A DNA stretch of 60,503 nt from Bacillus sp. MUM 116 (GCF_001866655.1 NZ_MLYR01000014.1:1-60503); one strand, 5' to 3'; positions 1-9,345 are shown, numbered from the stretch's first letter. Made by a program: numbers and translations. The notes: generated from the sequence alone by a model not told the origin.

Positions 1-187
1 GTTTTCATAGGAGGCATGAAGACCATATCTCTTTAGGCTCTGGCCGGATTTGGTTTTCATAGAAGGCATGAAGACCATATCTCTTAGGACACCTGATGGA
101 AATGGTCTTCATTAGAGATATGAAGACTAAATCTCTTTATATGCGTGATGAATATGGTCTACATAGGAGACCATTTAGAGTAGGTTC
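1..187. repeat. Array of decaying ~52-bp hairpin-forming repeats
   Basis: Four successive units begin near 1, 52, 103 and 155. Each carries a GGTTTTCAT or GGTCTTCAT arm and a nearby ATGAAGACC-type arm, so each unit can fold into a short stem-loop. Units 1 and 2 are nearly identical (shared core ATGAAGACCATATCTCTT). Units 3 and 4 are progressively diverged. The array runs off the left edge of the window, so its true copy number is unknown. It lies just past the stop codon of the leftward glutaminase gene. Confidence 0.7.
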
Positions 188-192
188 CTTCC

Positions 193-1122
193 TCAAAACA
201 TACTCAATCGATAATTTTTTGACAAAAGTTCTAATAATTTTATCCCTGCAACACTGTTACCTTTTTCATCCAATGCTGGACCAAAAATTCCGATTCCAAA
301 TTTACCAGGAACAGCCCCCATAATCCCGCCTGAAACACCACTTTTAGCAGGTATGCCAATTTTTATGGCGAATTCTCCGGATGCATTGTACATTCCACAG
401 GTTACCATAAAGGTTTTACAAATTCTCGCTACATCATCCGGCATAATCTTTTTCCCGGTAAAGGGATCCACTCCATCCATGGCAAAAATCATTCCAATCC
501 TTGCTAAATCTAAACAGTTCATTTCAATGGCACACTGTTTTGTGTATAAATCCAGTAATGTCTCTACATCCTCATAAATGATGTTGTGCTGCTTTAAAAA
601 ATAACATAATGCCCGATTTAAATCGGCTGTTTCAAATTCGGAACGGGCAACTTTCTCACAATAGCCAATGATAGTGTCTCCGACTAATTCTTGAATAAAG
701 GTTAACAGCCGATTAAAGCGCTCTTCAACGGTATCCCCTTTGATCATATGTGTTACGACAAGTGCCCCGGCGTTGATCATCGGATTGAGAGGTTTGGCAG
801 GTGCCATTGTTTCCAATTTAGCAATTGAATTAAACGGGTCTCCGGTTGGTTCCATTCCAACCCGTTCAAACACATAAGCAGACCCTCTTTCCATTAGAAC
901 AAGGGCAAGGCTAATAACCTTTGAGATACTTTGCAATGTGAATTTTTTATCAATATCTCCTGCTGAGGTACATCTCCCGTCAGGATAGTGAATGGCAATG
1001 GACAAATCATTTGGATTTGCTTTTCCTAACTCCGGTATATAGTCCGCTACCTTACCGTTTTTTGTACAAGCTTTGGCTTCTTTTACCAAAAGCTTTAATT
1101 CTTCATTTTTTTGACATGGCAT
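193..1122 (-). CDS. glsA: Glutaminase (serine-dependent, GlsA family)
   Basis: Hydrolyses L-glutamine to glutamate and ammonia in the cytoplasm. The protein matches the beta-lactamase-like glutaminase family along its whole length, including the catalytic Ser-x-x-Lys in QSISKV near residue 63, the [12 protein letters not shown] segment and the glycine-rich [19 protein letters not shown] region near the C-terminus. The ATG at 1122 gives 309 residues, the usual family length, and follows GGGTG by six bases. The open frame continues upstream to 1161, but that extension is hydrophobic and has no better ribosome binding site. It appears to be a single-gene unit. The product assignment is firm; the exact start is an inference. 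Confidence 0.93.
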   Translation of the reverse strand: MPCQKNEELKLLVKEAKACTKNGKVADYIPELGKANPNDLSIAIHYPDGRCTSAGDIDKKFTLQSISKVISLALVLMERGSAYVFERVGMEPTGDPFNSIAKLETMAPAKPLNPMINAGALVVTHMIKGDTVEERFNRLLTFIQELVGDTIIGYCEKVARSEFETADLNRALCYFLKQHNIIYEDVETLLDLYTKQCAIEMNCLDLARIGMIFAMDGVDPFTGKKIMPDDVARICKTFMVTCGMYNASGEFAIKIGIPAKSGVSGGIMGAVPGKFGIGIFGPALDEKGNSVAGIKLLELLSKNYRLSMF

Positions 1123-1168
1123 ATACATCACCCATAGTAGTATGAGCGAATAATAAGGCAATTACACT

Positions 1169-1366
1169 CTATTTCTTTGAATCCTCATTCTGTTTAAAAG
1201 CCGTATAGTCCTCAATTCCAGCATCCAATAGTTCCATCAAATTTTCTAAATAAGTATCATCGGACAGTTTCTTGTCCTCCTCGGGGTTTGTCATAAAACC
1301 AATTTCCGGTAAAACCCCGGGAACTCGGGACCAATTAAATGCGTTCATATGAATATCTTCGGCCTT
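1169..1366 (-). pseudogene. C-terminal remnant of an N-acetylmuramoyl-L-alanine amidase (Amidase_3)
   Basis: The minus strand encodes about 65 residues ending in a stop at 1169. They include RVPGVLPEIGFMTNPEEDKK, which resembles the conserved C-terminal segment of Amidase_3 enzymes (glutamate, then GFM.NPEE). The rest of the catalytic domain with its zinc ligands is absent: upstream the frame closes at a TGA and the neighbouring gene starts 14 bases away. The most likely reading is the tail of a deleted cell-wall amidase gene. The neighbouring zinc-ribbon gene is also damaged, which suggests decay of a whole locus. Confidence 0.6.
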
Positions 1367-1379
1367 TCATGGCTAACTC

Positions 1380-2267
1380 CTATTCAAATGATTTAAGAAA
1401 TTCTACGTTCTTTTTCTCTATAGTGGATAAACTGCCATCATATCCCGGATTAGGAATATACCAATCTTGGCTATTAAAATAGATTTGCAGATCCCTTGAT
1501 TTAAAAATATAGCCATGCCGGGCAAAAATTTCATTTCTGGCTAAGCGCAACTCGCTGTTTGACAACCCTACAATATCTGAATATGTTAAATAAGCGTAGT
1601 CACTCTGGGGAAGCAGATAATAGGAATTTCTTGCCGGAACTTCCCGAATGATTTCTTTTACCACTGTTTTCTCTTTTACATCTGGTTTTTCTTTTTCTGG
1701 TGGTTGGCTGAATAAAGTGATCTTTTCCGTTGTTTTTGTCCCCGCCAATTTCACAGTATATGTTTTTTCGCTTTTTTTACCTGTTTTTTGAATCCCTTTC
1801 ACCGTATAGGAGCCTGCTAGAAAAGGACCAAATTCTTTCGTTTCTTCCGATCCATCCAGAATCCCAATTTCACTTTCATTTACATAAACCGCTGTTTCTT
1901 CACCATTATGATTAATGGAAATAAAATAACTTGGGGTATCAATAACATATCGATGAAATAGGCCAAACTGATTTCCTTCTTCACGTAAGAAAAATAAATG
2001 ATTTCCCAATCCTTCATCGAGTAAGGAATTTTCAATTTCCTGCATGATGGATGGTTCCCGGTCAATTAGTGTGAACAAAGCATCCAAACTTTGATTGTTC
2101 ACTTTCAGGCGAGTATCACCAGGTACAATTAATTCTTTCAACATCGCCTTATCTCTTTTTGCAAGAGCACCTTTAAATTGTTCAATGACCGCTTCGCGGC
2201 TAAACTTTTTTGATAATATTTGATAGGTAGTAAATGCACCAATTACTAGTATAACAACAATCAGCAT
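1380..2267 (-). CDS. TcaA/YvbJ-like membrane protein with C-terminal YARHG domain (3' part of a split gene)
   Basis: The frame opens directly in a transmembrane helix (about residues 1-18), followed by a TcaA-like extracytoplasmic region and a C-terminal YARHG domain around residues 220-290 (SELRLARNEIFARHGYIF). No ribosome binding site precedes the ATG at 2267, which overlaps the stop of the upstream zinc-ribbon frame as ATGCTGA. Reading one extra A in the AAAA run near 2308 would join the two frames through a basic stretch (KRNKIRKTK) just before the helix. That is the usual zinc ribbon/basic/helix order of YvbJ-type proteins. I infer a single-base frameshift, a true mutation or an assembly error; coupled translation is the alternative. 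Confidence 0.7.
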   Translation of the reverse strand: MLIVVILVIGAFTTYQILSKKFSREAVIEQFKGALAKRDKAMLKELIVPGDTRLKVNNQSLDALFTLIDREPSIMQEIENSLLDEGLGNHLFFLREEGNQFGLFHRYVIDTPSYFISINHNGEETAVYVNESEIGILDGSEETKEFGPFLAGSYTVKGIQKTGKKSEKTYTVKLAGTKTTEKITLFSQPPEKEKPDVKEKTVVKEIIREVPARNSYYLLPQSDYAYLTYSDIVGLSNSELRLARNEIFARHGYIFKSRDLQIYFNSQDWYIPNPGYDGSLSTIEKKNVEFLKSFE

Positions 2268-2422
2268 GAAAAATGGCAGCTTTGTTTTGCGGATTTTATT
2301 CCTTTTGCACCGTCACCACTGCGATCACCCCTTGTAGGCTGATGAACGAGCACAGCTCCGCATTGTATACAAATATCTTTATCCTCCTCATTCCTAAAAC
2401 CACATAAATGACAATTTTGCAT
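2261..2422 (-). CDS. Zinc-ribbon N-terminal part of the split TcaA/YvbJ-like gene
   Basis: The ATG at 2422 follows GGGAGGGG by about six bases, a strong start. The first 25 residues hold a CxxC...CxxC zinc ribbon (CHLCG and CIQCG), as at the N-terminus of YvbJ/TcaA proteins. The frame then runs out of phase and stops at 2261, four bases past the first base of the membrane-helix frame. The last dozen residues (GIKSAKQSCHFSC) look like out-of-frame translation. Taken with the neighbour it represents one broken gene. Confidence 0.65.
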   Translation of the reverse strand: MQNCHLCGFRNEEDKDICIQCGAVLVHQPTRGDRSGDGAKGIKSAKQSCHFSC

Positions 2423-2678
2423 ACAATCCCCTCCCAACAAACTACTTAAGATATATACCAATGGTCCTCCATTTATGTTAGAATCCTAATTAAAAAATCG
2501 CCTTCATCTGACTTTTTACTTATTTATCAGTTTTATTTCCATTGGTATTATGCAGGAAGCAAAATGCTAAATCACTCCAACACTATCAGATATTAGAGAT
2601 AGTTCTTCCAAAACCCATCCATTTTCATTAAGATAGGAAATAATAAAGTAATAAAATAATGAAAGGAAAAAGTCATTC

Positions 2679-4043
2679 ATGTGGAATAAAGTACGTGTTT
2701 GGATGGAAAAGAGGTCACCCGCCCAGGTTATTTCAAGTTACTATTTACTGGCCGTAACGATATCCATCCTTTTATTCAGCATTCCGGCCGTCCGAAAACC
2801 CGGGGTCAAATTGTCTTTTATAGATACCGTCTTTACAGCGGTAAGTGTGGTCAGTGATACAGGATTAACTGTTTTTAATATTTCCGAAACCTATAGTGTA
2901 TTCGGATATTTTGTCATTATGCTTGTTCTGCAATTTGGCGGCATTGGCATAATGGCTATCAGCACATTTTTCTGGATTCTGCTCGGCCGTAAAATTGGCT
3001 TACGTGAACGCCGCCTAATAATGGTCGACAATAATCAGTTCGCCTTATCGGGACTCGTCATATTAGTGAAGGAAATCATCAAGATGATCCTTCTGATCGA
3101 ACTGATCGGGGCGCTGATTCTTGGATTATATTTTTTATCCTATTTTCCGACTTGGAAGGAAGCCTTTCTTCATGGTTTGTTTGCATCCGTCAGTGCGACA
3201 ACCAATGCAGGGATGGATATAACCGGAGAATCCCTATCTCCTTTTTCAGGCGATTATTTTGTCCAATTCATCATTATGATTCAGATCATTCTCGGTGCTA
3301 TTGGCTTCCCTGTATTAATTGAAATAAAGGAGTTTTTATCGAGAAGAAAAACAAAATCTGGATTTCCTTTTCGCTTTTCCTTATTTACAAAATTGACAAC
3401 TGTCACATATGGAAGTCTTCTCGTTATTGGGACAATTTTTATTTTTTTTCTTGAATACCAGCAACATTTTAAAAATTTATCGTGGCATGAGAGCTTTTTC
3501 TTTTCCTTGTTCCAAGCCACGACGACGAGAAGTGCCGGACTCTCGACAATGGATGTTAACAATTTTTCCATACCAACACTCTTGATTATGTGCGTCTTTA
3601 TGTTTATTGGCGGCTCCCCAAATTCTGTCGGCGGAGGAATAAGAACGACGACCTTTGCAATCAATATGCTCTTTATTTATCATTTTGCCAGAGGGAATCA
3701 TGATATTAAAATCTTTAATCGCGAGATTCATCCAGATGATGTCATGAAATCATTTGCCATAACGCTATTAGCTGTTGTCATGTGCTTCTTATCAGTTATT
3801 GCTTTAAGCATCTCCGACAGCAAGCATGATTTTATTTCCATCCTTTTCGAAGTTTGTTCTGCCTTCGGAACGGTAGGCCTATCTTTAGGAATTACCCCCG
3901 ATCTCAGCATTTTTGGAAAATGTGTTCTCATGATTTTAATGTTCATCGGAAGAATCGGTTTAACTTCCTTTTTATTTATTATTGGCGGCAATCAAAAGAA
4001 ATCCAATTTTAAATACCCTAAAGAAAGAATCATTATTGGCTAA
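2679..4043 (+). CDS. ktrB: KtrB/KtrD-type potassium uptake transporter (TrkH family)
   Basis: Membrane pore subunit of a Na+-dependent K+ uptake system. The 454 residues contain four pore-loop repeats with the expected filter-like signatures SDTGLT, TTNAGM, TTRSAGLS and FGTVGLSLG, plus the FGGIGIM segment of the family. A GAAAGG ribosome binding site precedes the ATG. The regulatory RCK subunit (KtrA/KtrC) is not in the window, as for the unlinked ktrD of Bacillus subtilis. The 217-base upstream region shows no obvious riboswitch fold. Transcription probably ends at the hairpin at 4130. ktrB and ktrD cannot be told apart from sequence alone. Confidence 0.9.
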   Translation: MWNKVRVWMEKRSPAQVISSYYLLAVTISILLFSIPAVRKPGVKLSFIDTVFTAVSVVSDTGLTVFNISETYSVFGYFVIMLVLQFGGIGIMAISTFFWILLGRKIGLRERRLIMVDNNQFALSGLVILVKEIIKMILLIELIGALILGLYFLSYFPTWKEAFLHGLFASVSATTNAGMDITGESLSPFSGDYFVQFIIMIQIILGAIGFPVLIEIKEFLSRRKTKSGFPFRFSLFTKLTTVTYGSLLVIGTIFIFFLEYQQHFKNLSWHESFFFSLFQATTTRSAGLSTMDVNNFSIPTLLIMCVFMFIGGSPNSVGGGIRTTTFAINMLFIYHFARGNHDIKIFNREIHPDDVMKSFAITLLAVVMCFLSVIALSISDSKHDFISILFEVCSAFGTVGLSLGITPDLSIFGKCVLMILMFIGRIGLTSFLFIIGGNQKKSNFKYPKERIIIG

Positions 4044-4046
4044 TAA

Positions 4047-4066
4047 GAAAAGCGCCGGAGCTAGAC
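4047..4066 (+). repeat. Miniature relic of the GAAAAGCGC...GCTAGAC Bacillus intergenic repeat
   Basis: The 20 bases GAAAAGCGCCGGAGCTAGAC join the left end (GAAAAGCGC) and right end (GGAGCTAGAC) of the longer repeat found complete at 53902-54025, with the roughly 100 central bases missing. It lies four bases after the ktrB stop codon. Confidence 0.55.
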
Positions 4067-4129
4067 CAATCTCAAAGCAATTTATAAATTCTTATACTAT
4101 AAAACATCTGTTAACCTCTTCTGAACGTC

Positions 4130-4161
4130 AAAAGGCAACACCCACTCGGGCGTTGCCTTTT
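4130..4161. terminator. Bidirectional rho-independent terminator
   Basis: The arms AAAAGGCAAC and GTTGCCTTTT form a 10-bp stem with A/T tails on both sides, between convergent ktrB and the oxidoreductase gene. It should serve both. Confidence 0.85.
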
Positions 4162-4206
4162 AACACTTATAGAATATTTCCGGTAGAGTTAGATTCAAAC
4201 CTTTAA

Positions 4207-6264
4207 TTAAACGGTTTCCTCTTTTTTCATTGCTTCTACGTTTACACGCCCTGAAAAAAATACAGCTCCTCCGCCCATATCAGCAGCACGGTCTGGCGTT
4301 AAGGAATTGACAAGATGCTTTTTCTCAGGGGCATCTGACCATAGTCCTTGGCTCACGACCACACCAGGAAGGACATAGTCACCGACAACCGCGGTTAATT
4401 CACATTCCCCCCGATTGCTCCATATACGGACCCTCTCTCGATCTTCAATCCCCCGGCTTTTGGCATCCTTTGGATGAATAAACAATTTAGCTTCTTTTTC
4501 CATGTTTCTATGTTTTTCATTATTCGCAAAAGTCGAGTTTAAGAAGTTATGAGTTGGTGCTGGTACATATTGCAAAGGATAATCCTTCTCTTCCACAAGC
4601 GGGATATACGTAGGGAGGGCTGGATAGCCATCCTCTTCCATCTTTTTCGAGTATAATTCAATCTTTCCGCTCGGCGTTGGTAAATTATTAATAAAGTCGT
4701 CCATATTCCTTGCTTTAATGAATCGCTTTTCTTTTAGCTGATCAAAAGTAATATCCGGCAAATATGGATTAGATGCACCTCTCAGCGCCTGGTTAATTAA
4801 TTCCTCATCCGTATCCTTCAAGGCTTGGTCGTCAAACCCCATTCCCTTAGCCAATAATCGGAATACCTCAGTGTTTGATTTGCTTTCTCCATATGGCGGG
4901 ATCACAGGTTCCTGCAATTGGAGATAGTTATGCCAATAAGAGTTATAAAAATCGGTATTTTCAAAGGAAGACGTTGCCGGAAGGACAATATCTGCGAACA
5001 TGGCGGTTTCGGTTAGAAATAAGTCATGAACGACTGTAAATAAATCCTCCCTTGCTAACCCTTTTCGCACCTTATTGGACTCCGGTGCCACAATCGCCGG
5101 GTTACTGCCATAAACATACAAGGAACGAATTGGGGGATAGCTTTCTAGTAATGCTTTACCAATTTGATTCATATTAATTGTACGCGTATTCGTTTTGAGC
5201 AGATCGGGCCGCTGCAGTGCATTTTTATTAAAAGAGAGAAAATCACCATTGCCTCTGACGGCCCCACCACCTTTCACTAACCACTGTCCTGCTAAAGCAG
5301 GTAAGCAGCCAATGGTACGTGCATTCATCCCACCGTTATCGTGATGCTGCAGACCGTTGCCAATGCGAATCATAGAAGGAGAAATCGTTCCGTACATTCT
5401 CGCTAATTGATAAAGGTCTTCGACAGGAACACCGGTGATGTCAGAAACCATTTGTGGATGATATTGCTCGAGATGGTCTTCTAACTCCTGATACCCAATG
5501 GTGTATTCTTCTAAAAATGGCCGGTTGACTAAATTTTCTTTGTAAAGGATATGCATGATTCCTAGAGCCAGTGCCGCATCCGTACCTGGAAGAATCGGAA
5601 TAAACCAATCTGCCAATCGTCCCGTTTGATTTTTATGAACGTCAATCACGATGATTTTCGCGCCTTTTTTTCTGGCCTTCTGGGCTATCGTCATTTGATG
5701 CATATTGGTGCTAACAGCATTTATTCCCCACAGGATAAATAATTTGGTCTCTTCCATATCTGCCGGGTCTGTCCCGTAACTCCCGCCCATCGTATAGTCA
5801 TAGCCAATCGTTCCTGCGACGGAACAAATGGTCCTGTCTAACTGGCTTGAACCGAGGCGGTTAAAGAAACGCCGGTCCATTCCCTCTGCAGAAAGGTTTC
5901 CCATATTCCCGTAAAAACTATATGGAAGAATGGATTCTGGTCCTTCTTCTTTTATAAGTGTTTTCCATTGGTTTGTGATTGTAGCGATCGCTTCTTCCCA
6001 GCTAATAGGGGCAAATTTCCCTTCCCCTTTTTGCCCTACACGTTTTAAAGGAGTTTGCACTCTTTTGCTGTCGTATAAGCGTTCCGCCATATTCCGAACC
6101 TTGTTGCAAATATTCCCTTTTGTAATCGGGTGTTCCGGATCACCTTCTATTTTAACTATTTTCCCGTCCTGTTTATGGACAAGCAGCCCGCATTGATCGG
6201 GGCAATCTAGCGAACAGACAGAAGGGACAACACCGTTTTTAACCGTAATATATGACTGCATCAT
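4207..6264 (-). CDS. Molybdopterin oxidoreductase with N-terminal 4Fe-4S cluster (YyaE-like)
   Basis: Predicted cytoplasmic Mo-bis-MGD oxidoreductase of the DMSO reductase superfamily. The N-terminus has the 4Fe-4S motif CSLDCPDQC followed about 30 residues later by GNICNK. The body has the Molybdopterin domain and, from about residue 570, the molydop-binding domain (PTHNFLNSTF, RVRIWSNRGE). The length of about 685 residues is close to the YyaE group. The ATG at 6264 lies six bases after AAGGGG; an upstream in-frame ATG at 6279 overlaps that site and is unlikely. No partner electron-transfer subunit or cofactor gene is adjacent, and the substrate cannot be inferred. Confidence 0.88.
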   Translation of the reverse strand: MMQSYITVKNGVVPSVCSLDCPDQCGLLVHKQDGKIVKIEGDPEHPITKGNICNKVRNMAERLYDSKRVQTPLKRVGQKGEGKFAPISWEEAIATITNQWKTLIKEEGPESILPYSFYGNMGNLSAEGMDRRFFNRLGSSQLDRTICSVAGTIGYDYTMGGSYGTDPADMEETKLFILWGINAVSTNMHQMTIAQKARKKGAKIIVIDVHKNQTGRLADWFIPILPGTDAALALGIMHILYKENLVNRPFLEEYTIGYQELEDHLEQYHPQMVSDITGVPVEDLYQLARMYGTISPSMIRIGNGLQHHDNGGMNARTIGCLPALAGQWLVKGGGAVRGNGDFLSFNKNALQRPDLLKTNTRTINMNQIGKALLESYPPIRSLYVYGSNPAIVAPESNKVRKGLAREDLFTVVHDLFLTETAMFADIVLPATSSFENTDFYNSYWHNYLQLQEPVIPPYGESKSNTEVFRLLAKGMGFDDQALKDTDEELINQALRGASNPYLPDITFDQLKEKRFIKARNMDDFINNLPTPSGKIELYSKKMEEDGYPALPTYIPLVEEKDYPLQYVPAPTHNFLNSTFANNEKHRNMEKEAKLFIHPKDAKSRGIEDRERVRIWSNRGECELTAVVGDYVLPGVVVSQGLWSDAPEKKHLVNSLTPDRAADMGGGAVFFSGRVNVEAMKKEETV

Positions 6265-6505
6265 TCGTATCCCCTTCATCTTTTATAAGTATATTGAAAA
6301 ATTATATCACAAAATAGGAACCTTTTTTTAGCGTTAAAAGAGTATTGAGACGATTCCTACTTTTCGCTATATTTAGTATATTGAATATAACATAATATTT
6401 TCATAGTTTTTTAACATTGTAAACTTAATAATCAATTTATGTTTCTACCTAGAGTGGTGGAGAGACTGGTGTTGGAACTTTGATTATTTAATTAAAATGG
6501 ATAAC

Positions 6506-8455
6506 CTATAAACAGTGCATCATTCCCTCAGCTTCATCCCATTTTACTGTAAAACCTTGCCCTTTTGAACAAAAGATAGAAGAGGAAGTATATTCCGGAT
6601 CCGCACTTTTGTCATAGCCAATACGTTCGATTACCGCTTTCTCATTATGACAGCGATAATAGCCAGCAAAGGTTAGGCTAATCCGCCCTTTCCCTTGTGT
6701 AAAAGAAGCTAGTTCCTGACTGTAGGTCATAAAGGTTGCTACAGGAACAATTCCAGTTAATATCGCTTTGTCTAACTCTGTCATCGGGGAATCAAAACGG
6801 CCATGTGCCGCCTGCACATCTGATAAGACGCGGCCCATTTGATCGATAGCTACGATTATTTTAAAATGATAATAGGGTTCCAACAGAATGTTATTTGCCT
6901 TTTCCAATCCCTGTCTCAATGCACGGTATACGGCTTCCCGAAAATCTCCGCCATGCGTATGCTTATTGTGTGCCCTTCCCGTTACTAGCGTTACCTTTAC
7001 ATCGGTAAGCGGTGAGCCGGTGAGGAGGCCATGATGTCCCCGTTCAAAGAGATGCTGTCCAACCAGGTTTTGCAGGCCAATCGCTAATTCATCGGTATGG
7101 CATCTGCTTTCAAATTGAATACCGCTATTTTGCTTCCCAGACTCGATTTTTAAATGAACTTCCGCATAATGCCTTAGCGGCTCGAAATGTCCGTACCCCA
7201 TTACTTCGTTTTCAATCGTTTCCTTATAAAGGATCTCCGGCTGTTCAAATGCAATCTTTAATTGAAATCTTTCAAAAACAATTTGCTCCAGTACTTCTAA
7301 TTGAATGGCTCCCATTACATGTAGATGAATTTCCTGCAGTTGCTCCTCCCACGTTACGTGGAGAGAAGGGTCCTCGGCATCGAGCATTAAAAAATATTTT
7401 AAAACTTCTTTTGGATTCACCCCTGGCTCGAATACCACCTTGGATCTTAGTGTTGGAACCATATCATATACCGCTTTTTCCTCTAGGGCACCGACCCCGT
7501 CGCCAACAGAAGAATTGGTAAGACCGGTAACGGCAAACAGCTCCCCTGCACCCACTTGGTCTATTTGTCTATATTGGCGGCCATTATACGTTCGGATTTG
7601 CGTTATTTTTTCAACCTCTTCATTTCCATAAACAATCTCATCCCGCACCTTTAACGTACCGCTTAACCCTTTTATAAAAGTGACTCTTGTACCCGTATCA
7701 TCATAACGAATTTTATAGACCCTTCCGGAAAAAGGTTGGCTGCTATTAAAATCTGTAACCGTCAGTAAATCAAACTTTTCAAGAAAGCTTTTCACTCCGA
7801 TATCCTGCAGCGCCGACCCGCTTGCACTAGGATAAATTTGCGAAGCTTGAATCATCGATTGCATTTTTTTGAGCCATAAATCCGGGTCATATCCCTTTTC
7901 CATATAATGCTCGAGAACCTCTTCGTCCCGTTCCGCGATAAATTCAATCAATTCTTCTGACATCATTTCATCTGTGAAGGTGGTTGAAATATCGCAAATA
8001 TCCTTCGAAAAATTGCTTCGAATCTCATCCAATACCCCATCAACATTTGCCCCGGTACGATCGATTTTATTGATAAATAAGAAGGTTGGCACATGGTGTT
8101 TGTTTAATAGATTCCAAACCGTTTCCGTATGACCCTCAATTCCTTCTACAGCACTAATCAAGATAATCGCAAAGTCCATCACTTGGATGGCCCGCTCCAT
8201 TTCCGGTGAAAAATCCACGTGTCCCGGGGTATCAATCAGATAATAGGTAGAGTTTTGGTATTCAAACCTCCCTTGGTCTGCAAAAACAGTGATGCCTCGC
8301 TGCTTTTCAATTTCATGACTATCAAGAAAGGCGTCTTGATGGTCTACTCTCCCTAATTTTTTAATGCTCTTTGTATGAAAAAGCAGCTGCTCAGAAAAAG
8401 TAGTTTTTCCAGCATCCACATGTGCTAAAATTCCAATAGTTTTGTTCATATTCAT
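6506..8455 (-). CDS. Tet(M)/Tet(O)-like ribosomal protection GTPase (EF-G paralogue)
   Basis: A 649-residue translational GTPase with all G motifs: GILAHVDAGKTT (G1), RGITV (G2), DTPGHVDF (G3) and NKID (G4). These are followed by EF-G-like domains II to V. The length and the arrangement match the Tet(M)/Tet(O)/OtrA class rather than EF-G (about 690 residues). Members displace tetracycline from the ribosome; chromosomal Bacillaceae homologues are often of untested activity. The ATG at 8455 lies five bases after GGAG. There is no transposon, leader peptide or integrase nearby, so this appears to be resident rather than recently acquired. Confidence 0.85.
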   Translation of the reverse strand: MNMNKTIGILAHVDAGKTTFSEQLLFHTKSIKKLGRVDHQDAFLDSHEIEKQRGITVFADQGRFEYQNSTYYLIDTPGHVDFSPEMERAIQVMDFAIILISAVEGIEGHTETVWNLLNKHHVPTFLFINKIDRTGANVDGVLDEIRSNFSKDICDISTTFTDEMMSEELIEFIAERDEEVLEHYMEKGYDPDLWLKKMQSMIQASQIYPSASGSALQDIGVKSFLEKFDLLTVTDFNSSQPFSGRVYKIRYDDTGTRVTFIKGLSGTLKVRDEIVYGNEEVEKITQIRTYNGRQYRQIDQVGAGELFAVTGLTNSSVGDGVGALEEKAVYDMVPTLRSKVVFEPGVNPKEVLKYFLMLDAEDPSLHVTWEEQLQEIHLHVMGAIQLEVLEQIVFERFQLKIAFEQPEILYKETIENEVMGYGHFEPLRHYAEVHLKIESGKQNSGIQFESRCHTDELAIGLQNLVGQHLFERGHHGLLTGSPLTDVKVTLVTGRAHNKHTHGGDFREAVYRALRQGLEKANNILLEPYYHFKIIVAIDQMGRVLSDVQAAHGRFDSPMTELDKAILTGIVPVATFMTYSQELASFTQGKGRISLTFAGYYRCHNEKAVIERIGYDKSADPEYTSSSIFCSKGQGFTVKWDEAEGMMHCL

Positions 8456-8694
8456 AGGTACTCCTATTCTTTCGCTACAGTTTTCATCATAACCATTATA
8501 TCAGGATTATCATGGCTTCACTTGTAACCTAACATCAATTTGTTTTTTATATTGCTAGATTAAATATAGCTAATCTTAAACAAAGAGCATGATTGTTTTT
8601 ATAAAATACTTTCACATGAAGAAGTAAATAATAACCATTCAAGATGGTGATACGTTATACTAAAACAAAATGATTAAGACAGTAGGTGTATAGT

Positions 8695-9087
8695 ATGGAG
8701 GATGTATTGGAGATTGTTGTTCGTTCAACAGAAATTGATGTTAACGGTCATGTGAATAATGCAAAATATTTGGAATACCTTGAGTGGGGACGCGAAGGCT
8801 GGTACGAAAAGGCAGATCTCCCTTACGACAAATTTCTTAACATGGGCATCCAAACCGTCACCGTAAACATCAATATTAATTACCGGAAAGAATGCAGGCA
8901 GAATGATCAGCTTTCGATTATAACTCGGCCGGAAAAAGTAGGACGAAACAGTTACGTACTTTTGCAGGAGATTTTTAATCAACATGGCGTCAAGTGTGCG
9001 GATGCACTAATTACTTGTGTAGCGATGGATGCTGAGACGAGAAAAAGTCGTGAAGTTCCTGATGAATTGCGGGCTTTATTTAATTAG
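8695..9087 (+). CDS. Acyl-CoA thioesterase, 4HBT hotdog family
   Basis: About 130 residues with the 4-hydroxybenzoyl-CoA thioesterase signature near the N-terminus (VNGHVNNAKYLEYLEWGREG), where the aspartate/asparagine and histidine region sits in the active site of FcbC-type hotdog enzymes. Probably hydrolyses an acyl-CoA thioester; the acyl chain is unknown. The ATG at 8695 follows AGGTG by five bases; a GTG at 8686 overlaps that site and is less likely. The gene stands alone, divergent from the Tet-like gene, and ends in a strong terminator. Confidence 0.82.
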   Translation: MEDVLEIVVRSTEIDVNGHVNNAKYLEYLEWGREGWYEKADLPYDKFLNMGIQTVTVNININYRKECRQNDQLSIITRPEKVGRNSYVLLQEIFNQHGVKCADALITCVAMDAETRKSREVPDELRALFN

Positions 9088-9155
9088 GATGGCACAGCCA
9101 TCGTAAGCCGAAATTTTTCAATTAGGCTGGAGGAAATCATGTTTTTTTAGAATAT

Positions 9156-9207
9156 AAAAGCTGGTTCTAGAAGGTCGCGAAATGACGACTTTATAGAACC
9201 AGCTTTT
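9156..9207 (+). terminator. Rho-independent terminator after the thioesterase gene
   Basis: A 14-bp stem formed by AAAAGCTGGTTCTA and TAGAACCAGCTTTT is followed by further T residues on the plus strand. Confidence 0.9.
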
Positions 9208-9267
9208 TCTAACACCCTTCATGTTATTAGGAAGTTTTAATTGACCATTAGAATTTAATTGACTAGT

Positions 9268-9345
9268 TTAAAATTCACCTAGTAAACTAGCTTGAATGGC
9301 AGCAAACGCCGATCCCCATAAGAAAATAGCGATCCCCGTATTAAA
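9268..9345 (-). pseudogene. Short EamA-transporter-like N-terminal remnant
   Basis: In the 306-base gap between the thioesterase and amidohydrolase genes, the minus strand encodes GIAIFLWGSAFAAIQASL before a stop at 9268. This resembles the first helix of EamA/RhaT drug-metabolite transporters (LWGS.F). The remnant is cut off upstream by a sequence like a MITE end at 9347-9366. The resemblance rests on about 20 residues only. Confidence 0.35.

Noticed and set aside
1..187. Left-edge repeats as a CRISPR array
   Set aside because: Units diverge strongly, the intervening sequence is not spacer-like and no cas genes are present.
2462..2678. A c-di-AMP (ydaO-type) riboswitch before the KtrB-type gene
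   Set aside because: Such riboswitches control ktr genes in Bacillus, but I could not find the conserved elements in these 217 bases.
3281..3991. Minus-strand open frames opposite ktrB
   Set aside because: They lie wholly within a clear membrane protein gene and have no ribosome binding sites or family resemblance.
6506..8455. Recently acquired mobile tetracycline-resistance gene
   Set aside because: No transposon, integrase or leader peptide flanks it, and neighbouring genes are ordinary chromosomal ones.
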